From Endomicrobium proavitum (GTDB taxonomy: Bacteria > Elusimicrobiota > Endomicrobiia > Endomicrobiales > Endomicrobiaceae): a DNA stretch of 64,000 bases. Positions 34,384 through 43,800 of the stretch are shown here, one piece after another. The stretch's first letter is position 1. The number at the start of each line of letters is the position of its first letter. The stretch spans positions 992,001-1,056,000 of the forward strand of contig NZ_CP009498.1 in assembly GCF_001027545.1 (NCBI RefSeq), given 5' to 3'. The notes under the pieces were generated by a model, which worked only from the letters and a program-made list of their open reading frames with translations, made no database searches and was not told the DNA's origin. A program made the translations under genes and the position numbers.

Positions 34384-36683
34384 TTTTTACCTCCAAAATT
34401 ATTAGGAATGCCATTGATTTTTCCATTCTCTATAAAGAGTTGATGAGTTATTTCATTATTTTCGTTTACAACATATTCAAACACTCCATTTTTACCGTTA
34501 ACTACACCTTCCGTTTGAATAAGATTATAATTTTTACCATCGTTACCTTTTATAGCAAAGTTTTTCGTGCTATCATTAGTAATAACCTCGTTTTTTATAA
34601 GCTTACTATCAGCAGCTTTATGATATAAATCCTGTTTATTTGCACTTCCAACTATACCAGCATCAACAAATTTACTACTATCACTTACAATTTTAGTGCC
34701 CAAGTTATCTGCTTCTTTTTTTATTGTATTCCCAACTGCTTTTACTGCTGCAGTTACTTCCATCCCCGCTGTGTTCCCCAACAACGTATTTATAACACGC
34801 GACCTCGCGGCAGCACTTGCTCCGCTTGCTAATACTGTTGCATTTAAGCCGTCCCTTAATGCTCCGCCGAGTATATACTCTACTCCCTCATATTTATATC
34901 CGTTTTTATATAACTCTATTCCCGTTTTATAATACTCTGCATGCACAAAATAATCAGGATGTTCTGTTGCTATATACGCTGCCGTGTATAGAAATGGCAA
35001 CGGAATTTTTGACGTTATCTTTTGAGTCGCAGAAAGGTTATAACCTACTTCTAACGCCCTTTCTCCTTCTCCCATATAATCGTATGCTGTTACTGCTTTT
35101 CCTATTCCCCATTCAATTGTTCCATATGCATTTATTAGCGGGTGAAACCAAAACTTATCTTGCATATAATCCATCGCATCGCCTATATCTTCCTTTGTTC
35201 TCTTATACCCTGTTGCTCTTTCTTCTTCTATGTATGTATTCGCTTCGCTTACATAACTATCCACCGGGGTTGAAAGTTTTGTAAACGGATTGAAATGCAA
35301 TCTGTTTTCATCGCTAATTTTACTTACTGCTAATGTGTTTGTTTGCAGCAGGCTGCTGTTTTTATTGCTTTCATACCAACCGCTTATTGTTTCTGCGCCG
35401 GTTGTGTTTACGCTTGTAAAATTCAGCACGTTTCCTAATCCCCACATAAACTTTGCTAAGCTTCCTGCGTTTTTTGCTATGGCTTCGTTTTCTGTGTAAT
35501 TATGCGTGTATTCGTGCCCTAACGTTTCTATGAATTTTTCTGTGTTTGTTACTGTTTCTTTTGCTGCATTTATATAATTATTGTTTTCATTCTCGTCGCC
35601 TTTTTGTCTAAATCCGTTCGCTTCGTCTTGCTCATCGTAATATATTTTTGCCGTGTCGCCTGACCCTGCTTGTATTTCTTCCGCGCTTTTTCCTTCGCTT
35701 AAATTATTTATTGTTTCCCTGTTATAGTTATTTTGATTTACAAACGTTTTTTGATTTGCTTTCCATTCATCCGCTATTTCGCTTACACTTATTTCTTTAT
35801 CCCCTATTACATCATACAGCGTTTTCCCTGTTGCTATTGCTGTTCCCGCTGCTCCTAATATTGCTTTTGCTGCATTTCCGGGTAAGTTCTCAAAATCGTT
35901 GGCTATGCTTTGGTAGCCGGTTGTTGTTTTTGCTATTGCTTCCCCGTTTGCGTTTGTTTTTATTGAGCCGTCTTCGTTTTGTTCATAGACTGTGTTTCCG
36001 TCTTTGTCTTTTACTTCTGTTTTTATGAAACCTAACAGCGCTCGGTTGTCTATTGTTGCGCTTGCGTCTAATGCGCCGGTTATTTGGTCTTTGGTTGTTT
36101 CTTGGGTGGTTTCTGTGTTTCTGTTTAAACCTTGCAGGTCATTTTCTGTTTGTTCCACGCCGCCTATTATTATTGTGCCGTTTCCTATTGTGGCTTTTGT
36201 TGTTTGTTCTTTTTCTTCGCCGGTGTTCTTCAACGTTAGCGTTGTGCTTCCGTTGGGGGCTACGTTGGTTTTTCCTTTGTCGCTTTGCGATGTGCCTATG
36301 CTTGTTGATAAGCCAAAGCCTTTGCTTTCTGTTATGTTTCTGTCTTCTATGTCGCTGTGCTCTAACGCTTTGGTTGTTAGCGTTAGATTATCGCTTTCTG
36401 AATTTATTACTGCTCCTGTTACTGTTGTTTTGTTGCCTACGTTTATTGTTACATTACTGCCGCCGGTTAATGTTGTCTGCTCGGTTACCCATGCGCTGTC
36501 TGTGTAGTCGTTGCCTGTGTTGAAGCCTGCTCCTATGCTGTTGTTGCCCGCGTTGCTTTTTTGGGAAACTATTTCATAAAAAGCTGTAAACATTGACGGA
36601 AAGTAAGAAGAATAGCCAAGCGTTGCGGTTGCTTGGCTACTCAATACTATTATTGATAGTAGTGATATTAGGATTTTTTTCAT
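34380..36683 (-). CDS. Orphan CdiA-CT cassette with signal peptide; type C pretoxin, unknown toxin
   Basis: The 767-residue product has the leader followed by KSNAGNNSIGAGFNTGNDYT and then DSAWVTEQT. It is the only orphan that keeps the stretch between KSN and DSAW found in full-length CdiA. A type C pretoxin follows (NAAKAILGAAGTAIATGKTL..., with ETLGHEYTHNYTENEAIAK near residue 390, an intact HExxH). The last ~75 residues contain FAIKGNDGKNYNLIQTEG and THQLFIENGKINGIPN. I have seen this THQ-x-FI-x-x-G-x-x-G-x-PN ending on other polymorphic toxins but cannot name it. No Shine-Dalgarno sequence precedes the ATG. Confidence 0.75.
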   Translation of the reverse strand: MKKILISLLSIIVLSSQATATLGYSSYFPSMFTAFYEIVSQKSNAGNNSIGAGFNTGNDYTDSAWVTEQTTLTGGSNVTINVGNKTTVTGAVINSESDNLTLTTKALEHSDIEDRNITESKGFGLSTSIGTSQSDKGKTNVAPNGSTTLTLKNTGEEKEQTTKATIGNGTIIIGGVEQTENDLQGLNRNTETTQETTKDQITGALDASATIDNRALLGFIKTEVKDKDGNTVYEQNEDGSIKTNANGEAIAKTTTGYQSIANDFENLPGNAAKAILGAAGTAIATGKTLYDVIGDKEISVSEIADEWKANQKTFVNQNNYNRETINNLSEGKSAEEIQAGSGDTAKIYYDEQDEANGFRQKGDENENNNYINAAKETVTNTEKFIETLGHEYTHNYTENEAIAKNAGSLAKFMWGLGNVLNFTSVNTTGAETISGWYESNKNSSLLQTNTLAVSKISDENRLHFNPFTKLSTPVDSYVSEANTYIEEERATGYKRTKEDIGDAMDYMQDKFWFHPLINAYGTIEWGIGKAVTAYDYMGEGERALEVGYNLSATQKITSKIPLPFLYTAAYIATEHPDYFVHAEYYKTGIELYKNGYKYEGVEYILGGALRDGLNATVLASGASAAARSRVINTLLGNTAGMEVTAAVKAVGNTIKKEADNLGTKIVSDSSKFVDAGIVGSANKQDLYHKAADSKLIKNEVITNDSTKNFAIKGNDGKNYNLIQTEGVVNGKNGVFEYVVNENNEITHQLFIENGKINGIPNNFGGKK

Positions 36684-36774
36684 TTTAATAGTATTTATTT
36701 CATTATGGTAAAAGTTTTACTGTTTCTGGGGCGGTTGTTATGAACTTTACTTATAGTTGCGCTTGATGTCATGA

Positions 36775-37818
36775 CTATTTAAATATGTTCTTGACTTTAT
36801 ACACTACCCTATCAATGAATCCTTTTTTTTCATCGCTTTTATTGTCAGGCAAATCTTTTCTTATATTTTTACAAAATTCTTCAATTGATAATATTGTTTT
36901 ATCGCTTGGGTCTGCTCCTGTGTATATTTTTTTTATGTCTTCAGGAGTATATTGAACAATATCCCAATCAAACCCAGTTTCCCAATACGGATACTCTATT
37001 TTTCCAAAAGTATTTGTTAAAAATTTTAAATCATAATAATACCAATACATTAATGCTTCTTTTTTTGAATATGTTTTGCCTGTTTTTTGATCTTCATATC
37101 TATATTCAACAAAATCTTTCATAAAAAATACTTTATTTTCATCATAACTTCTAATATAAATATTATCTTTATCATCAACATCTAAAACAATATTTTTACT
37201 GATATTGTTTCCTATTCCATATGGTTCTATGTTAATAGTTTGCATTTCAGTGTAATATCCAGCCTTTGCTATATATTCAAAATGCTCTCCAAAATAAACG
37301 CTCCCTATATCAATTGCATAAGGTGAAGACTTAACGCTAAATGGTTTATATATCAAGGAATTGATATATAAATGCCCATCATCAATGTAAGTTGATACTG
37401 AATCAATAGAAAAATCTCCACCATCAAAATATTCAAATATACAATTATTTCTTTCATCTATCGCAAACACTCTTACCCACTGCGTATCAAAATCATCGCA
37501 GCTCCATACAATATATAATGTATTTCTTGTTTTAAAAGCCTCATACATCATCCAAGAACTATCAGATAATTCCACTTTCGCTATCTTTACTTTTTTACTT
37601 TCTCCTACTCTTTTATATATAACACCTTTATCCACATCAAGCTCATATATCTGCCCTTTAAAATCAATTATAGGAATTAACTTTGGTTGATTTTCTGTAT
37701 ATTCTTTACTTTTTTGCATTATTTCACGTTTTTCATAAAAATCTTTAGGAACTTCTGCATAAACAAGTGTGTATGATAATATAACAAAACTCAATAGATA
37801 TAAAACATATTTTTTCAT
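36775..37818 (-). CDS. cdiI: Exported CdiI-type immunity protein of locus 2 CdiA
   Basis: The 347-residue product has a signal peptide (MKKYVLYLLSFVILSYTLVYA|EVP). It is homologous to the immunity protein at 27432, with an almost identical C-terminus. The ATG at 37818 is preferred over an upstream in-frame start at 37899 because AAAGGA lies seven bases before it and it begins the signal peptide. The partner toxin is the M23 domain of the adjacent CdiA, so periplasmic location of the immunity protein makes sense. Mechanism unknown. Confidence 0.75.
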   Translation of the reverse strand: MKKYVLYLLSFVILSYTLVYAEVPKDFYEKREIMQKSKEYTENQPKLIPIIDFKGQIYELDVDKGVIYKRVGESKKVKIAKVELSDSSWMMYEAFKTRNTLYIVWSCDDFDTQWVRVFAIDERNNCIFEYFDGGDFSIDSVSTYIDDGHLYINSLIYKPFSVKSSPYAIDIGSVYFGEHFEYIAKAGYYTEMQTINIEPYGIGNNISKNIVLDVDDKDNIYIRSYDENKVFFMKDFVEYRYEDQKTGKTYSKKEALMYWYYYDLKFLTNTFGKIEYPYWETGFDWDIVQYTPEDIKKIYTGADPSDKTILSIEEFCKNIRKDLPDNKSDEKKGFIDRVVYKVKNIFK

Positions 37819-37888
37819 TAGTAATCCTTTATTCGCATAGCGTAATAGTTGTAATAAATCTCTACACAACAAACTGATAGGTATAGAT

Positions 37889-40800
37889 TTAATAATCAAA
37901 TATTATACTATTGCCCAACGATGGATCTGCTACAGGGAAAAAATAATCTTTATCATTTGTATCAATATATTGTTTGTATTGCGGTTTTCCTATTATATTA
38001 ACATTCAGTGAAGGATATAATACATTTTGCGGATTTTGAATTGTACCATTCTCTATAATAGTATAATGCACATGTACAGGTGTTTCAGCATGTTTAACTG
38101 GAGATTCTGTTTGAATATTTTGAGAAGTACCTACAAAATCTCCTTTATTAATTTGTACACCTGTTTTTAATAAGCTTGTACTACCTATTTTCTTGCCTGC
38201 ATCTAAATATATCCAGTCTGCAGGCATAACATATAACAGTTTTTCTGTTCCTGTAACAGTTTTTATCTCAATCAACCTCAAGTTCCCGTTAACATCTTTA
38301 CCATCTTTATCTTTATCATATGGTTGTCCTATTTTTGTAATTACACCATCTACAGGTGAAAGAACATAGTTTCCTGGAAAAGAATATATATCAAGTCCTT
38401 CATGTTGCCCTACTCCTGCATCTCTAATTCTTGATGCCCCATATAAACCCCATCCAGCGTTATCAACAATACGTAATTCTCCCGCTACTGGAGCAAATCC
38501 AGAATCAATTGAAAAATTACTTACATTCAATAATACATTAGTAGGATTTCTCACACCAATATCTATTAATGTATCATATATATTTGGGATTGATGTTCTC
38601 AAAAGAGAAGTTTCATATTCCCCATTACCTATAATAGATTTAAATTGTTCTGTAGTTGCGTATTTGCTCTCCCAACCTTTATATATCAAATCTATTAATG
38701 TTTCCGTCACAGTTTCTCTATTATTAAAAAGTGAAAGTAATCCTATATCAGAATGCACTTCTTCATTCATAAATTTATTCTCAACGTCTATACGTTCTTT
38801 ATCTGTCATCTTATCTATTTGGTTTTTATCAAGAAAAATTGAAGCATACGATATCTGTTCATCTTTATAATCTTCCTCCATATTCTTATCTATCTCTGTA
38901 ACATCATCAGATACTCTGTATGCATTAAAATCTGACATGTCTCCAACATGGACTATTTTATTCGCGCTATTTACAAATAACGCATTTGCTTTATTACCAT
39001 CGCTGACACTATTAGCCAAAACTGTATTATTTAGCAGCAACGTATTATTGCTTGTATTATATGTGTTATTCCAATTAAGCTGCGTTAGCGTTCCATATCC
39101 GCCTGCTCCGCTGTTGTTTTCTGTTATTGTTTTTGCGCCGGTTAGCCATGATACTGCGTTGTAGTATGTCAGCTCGCTTTTTGCCGCTCCTTTGGCTATG
39201 CTTTCGTTTCCGGTGTAATTGTGCGCTCGTTCTTCTGCATCCGTCAATGCAAACGTCAGCGCGTTTGTTGCTGCTCCGTTTCCTAAATTGACGTAGCCTT
39301 GGTGCTCTTTTATATCATTAAATCCTAATACTACTTTTCCTGCGCTGTCTATCAACTCCCCTTTTTCGCTATACATTAAATTGCTTTTTCCGTCCGCTGT
39401 CATTTTCGCTAACGCTTGTATTTCTTCCGGCGTTGCTTTTCCTGCTTTGATTTTTTCTACTATTGTTCCTGCTTCTTCGCTTCCGCCTCTTAATATTCCC
39501 GTTGCGTTTGCGCTTTGGTTGGCTTTCCATACGCTTATTATATCCGTTTTATCATACGTCGGATTTTCGCCGTTTTCAGAATTATTTTTTGATGCCGTTA
39601 TGCTTGCGTATATTGCTGTTAGCGGGCTTGCTGCCGTGCTTAATGCTCCTGCTGTTGCTTTTACGGCGTTTCCGGGTAGATATTTAAAATCGTTGGCTAT
39701 GCTTTGGTAGCCGGTTGTATAGCCTATTACTTTTCCGTCTTTGTCTTTTACTTCTGTTTTTATGAAGCCTAATAAAGCTCGGTTGTCTATTGTTGCGCTT
39801 GCGTCCAGCGCGCCGGTTATTTGGTCTTTGGTTGTTTCTTGGGTGGTTTCTGTGTTTCTGTTTAAACCCTGTAAGTCATTTTCTGTTTGTTCCACGCCGC
39901 TTATTATTATTGTTCCGTTTCCTATTGTGGCTTTGGTTTTTTGCTCTTTTTCTTCGCCGGTGTTTTTTAGCGTTAGCGTTGTGCTTCCGTTGGGGGCTAC
40001 GTTTGTTTTTCCTTTGTCGCTTTGCGATGTGCCTATGCTTGTTGATAAGCCAAAGCCTTTGCTTTCTGTTATGTTTCTGTCTTCTATGTCGTTGTGCTCT
40101 AACGCTTTGGTTGTTAGCGTTAGGTTGTTGCTTTCTGAATTTATTACTGCTCCCGTTACTGTTGTTTTGTTGCCTACGTTTATGTTGACTTTATTTCCGC
40201 CGGTTAATGTTGTCTGCTCGGTTACCCATGCGCTGTCGGTGTAGTCGTTGCCTGTGTTGAAGCCTGCCCCTACGCTGTTGTTGCCGGCGTTGCTTTTTTC
40301 CCCGCCAAGAAAGTTGCCCATTCCTTTGGTGCCTATTCCTACGCTTATGTTGGCGTCCCAGCTGTTTCCTTTGCTGTAATATGTGTCTTGCAGACTTTCT
40401 ACTGTTAAATTATTTCCTACTGTTACATCTAAATTATTTTTTGCCGTTACGTTGGCTCCGCTTAATGTTGCGTTGTTGCCTACGTTTATTTCTATATTAT
40501 TTGCTACGCTTTCGCTGTTGTTGTATGTTGTTGCTTTTATCTTGCTGCTTGACTCCCCGCCGCCGGCGCTCACTTGCACGGAATTATTTCCTACGCTTAC
40601 CCCTGCGCTTGCGTGCGCGCTTTTGTCTTCTTGCGCATACGTGTCTTTGCTTGCTTGTATTATTAAATTATTGCCCACGTTGTAACTTAGCGTTCCGTTT
40701 GTTGCATAGGCGTTTGTTCCTTCTTGTATCATGTCGTTTGCGGATTTGAAATTTATATTTCCATTGCTAAATATATTTCCTTGCACACCTAATATACTTT

Positions 40801-43800
40801 CGCTTTTGCTTGTTTGGCTCATTGTGTCGTAATTTGCAAACGCGGAAGCATACATTCCCGTTCCGAAGCTGCTGCTTGCTGCCGATGCCGCTCCTGCTAT
40901 GCTTGCTGCTAACCCTACTGTTGCGTTTGCTAAATTCAAACTTGCCATTGCTACGTTTGCCGTTGCGTCGTCCACTGCGTCTTGGCTGGCTTTGCCTTGC
41001 TCGTGCAGCTCTTGTATTCGCTTTAGCTCGCTTGACGCTTTTTCTACCGCTTGCTCCGCTTCCACTACCGCCGCGGCCGCATAGCCTGCGTCCACGTATG
41101 CGTTGCCTATTTTCACCCCTACCGTTACCGTTGTTTCGTCGTGACGGCTTTCGCTGCTTTGACTGTTTTGCGCCGACGCTAATATTATTTTTCCGTCCGC
41201 CGTTACATTTATATCCCCGTTGGCTTTTATTTGGCTTCCTACGCTTATTACGTCTTTTGTTGATTCTATGTTTACTTTCCCCGCTGCGCTTATTTCGTTT
41301 ACTTGCGCTACTCCTATTTTGCTTGTGCTTTCATCCACGCTTTCTTCGTAGCTTGTTGATGCTTCTATTCCACGCCCGCTTATATCTATTTTTATGTTTG
41401 CAGGGTTGATCATATCCAACAGTCCGCCGCTCTTTTTATGATAGCTGTAGCTGTTTTCATAATCCTGCGCTGCCAATAAATTTATTTTTCCTTCTACATT
41501 ATTCCCCTTTTCATCTTTTGCTCGTTCCAATTCCCCTTGGCTGTTTATTACGTATCCGCTTATTAAATCTACATCTTCCCCAGCTTCGTATTTTCCGGAT
41601 ATGCTCGTTATTGCTTTTGCCGATATTAACCTTATATTTTTACCAGACAATATGCTTGTTGATTTGTTGCTTCCCGTTTCTTTTGCTTTTATATCCGTTT
41701 CTGTTCCCGTCAACTTATTTCCGCTTTCTTTTTTATTATACGCGCTTTGCGTTTCTAACGCCGTTAGTATATTTATTGCCCCTTGCTGCGCTACTACATC
41801 TATTTCCTTTGCCGCTATTTCGCTGCCTGTTATTGTTATATCTTTTGTTTCCGATTTTATTAACAACTCTCCTGCTATATTTATACTGCTGCCGCGCTCT
41901 TTTGTTGTTTCTACATTTTTTTCTTCGCTATCTTTATTCTTAAATGCATTCCCTGCTACTATTCCCCCTACAAGTCCCCCAAACATCGTTCCTGCTAATG
42001 CTCCTAACGCATTGAAACTTTCTTTTTCATGGTGATAATAACTTTTCTCGCTTTCTTCAAAGCTTAATATGTTTATGTTGGTTTTGGCTTCTATCCTACT
42101 TTCCGCTCCTCCTTCTATGTCGCTTCCTATTATGTTTACTTCGTTTCCTGCTTTTATCTTTACGCCTTTTGCTCCGCTTATTTGGCTTGCTGCCGCTGTT
42201 GTTTTTTCATTTCTTGTTTCTTCTTTTTCGTAGCTTAATCCGAACGTGCCGTTTTCTATTTTTATTCTTTCTGCGCTTTCGTAATTGGCTCCCGCTAAAA
42301 TATTTATGTCCATTCCTGCTGTTAATTCCATTATTCCGTTCAGGCTTTCTAACGTGCTTGACAGTATATTTATGTTATTTCCCGTCAATATTTCTACATT
42401 CCCCGCTACGCTTACTACGCTTCCTACGTTCCATTCTTTATACTCGTGCTCCCTGTGTTCTTCTCTTCTTCCCCACCCTTTGTTTTGTTTCTCTATTACT
42501 TCATACTCGCTTCTTCCCATCATGCTTAATATATCCAAACTTCCGTTAGGCAAATGCCAATACAGATTTCCTCCTACCCCTATCATGTATCCTTTCAGTT
42601 CCATGTTCGCTTTCTCGCCTTGGATGTACATGTCCCCTCCGCTTCTTAACACCCCTAACAGCGGTCTTGTTACATCTTCGCCGAACTCGTAATGGTACTT
42701 TATGTAATATTTGTCCCTCTTTTCTATTCCTTCTAATTTTATATCACCTTCGCTTTCCAGCCTTACTTCCCCTGCTCCGTATATGCTTAGGTATTTTGCG
42801 TTTATTTTTCCGCCGCTATATATGCTTAAATTCCCTCCGCTGTATATTTGCCCGCCTTCGTTTATGTGTGTTTTTCCGTATTCTATTATATAGCTCGGTA
42901 TCCCAAAAAACGCCCATTTCCCTCCGTTGTATCTGCCTCCCGTTTCCTGCTTTGTTGCTGCTCCTTCAAAATTATTTCCCGCTTTTATTTCTACTTCTTT
43001 TAACCCGCTTATTTCCCCGTCGTTGTTTGTTATGTTATTTATTGCTTCTATTGCTGTTTTCCCGCCCGCGCTTAATCTTGCGCTGTTATTTATATTATTC
43101 GCCGTTATTGTTAAATTATTTTCCGCTTCTATACCGCTCATTATTAGCTTGCCGTCTTCGCCCGCGGTTCTGACTATTGCTCCGCTAAACAGCTCTTGTT
43201 CCAAATCACCTTGCAGATTTATTTCTATTTCCCCGCCTACTATTTTCCCCAGCACGTCGCTTGTGTATATATACTTGCTCCATATATCGCCTGTTACTGT
43301 TCCATCCTTCATATACTCATCGCCGAAAAATCCGTTTGCCGCCCACTGATTATACGAGCTCCATCTTGATTTTAATAAATACTCAAACTTCCTTGCTCCG
43401 TTTATTAAATTATTTCCCGTTATACTTAATTTGTTTTTTCCCTCTATCGTTGCGCTTTCGTTTACTATATTCCCCGCTTCTATTTCTACCTCGTTTGCTC
43501 CTATATAACTTCCTTTATCTTTCCCCGCGCTTTTTCCTGCGTATTCTTGCCAATACTCATACTGTATCACATGTCTCTTCCACTGCTCTAATGTTTTGTT
43601 TACATACATCGTCCCTATCCCTTCTATCTTATCCAACCCCGCCGTTTTTATCGCCTCATTCTTTATTTCTTCCGCTTTTATCGTTAACTTGTTTTCTGCT
43701 TTTATTTCGCTGCCTATATTATTTACTTCTTTTGCTTTTTCTTGCGTTAGTCCTTCTATATTTATATTCCCGCCTTTTATTTCCCCGCTTTTCCATCCTT

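Noticed and set aside
4776-36741. CRISPR array suggested by repeated units
   Set aside because: The repeats are long, coding and irregularly spaced; there are no short regular repeats, spacers or cas genes.
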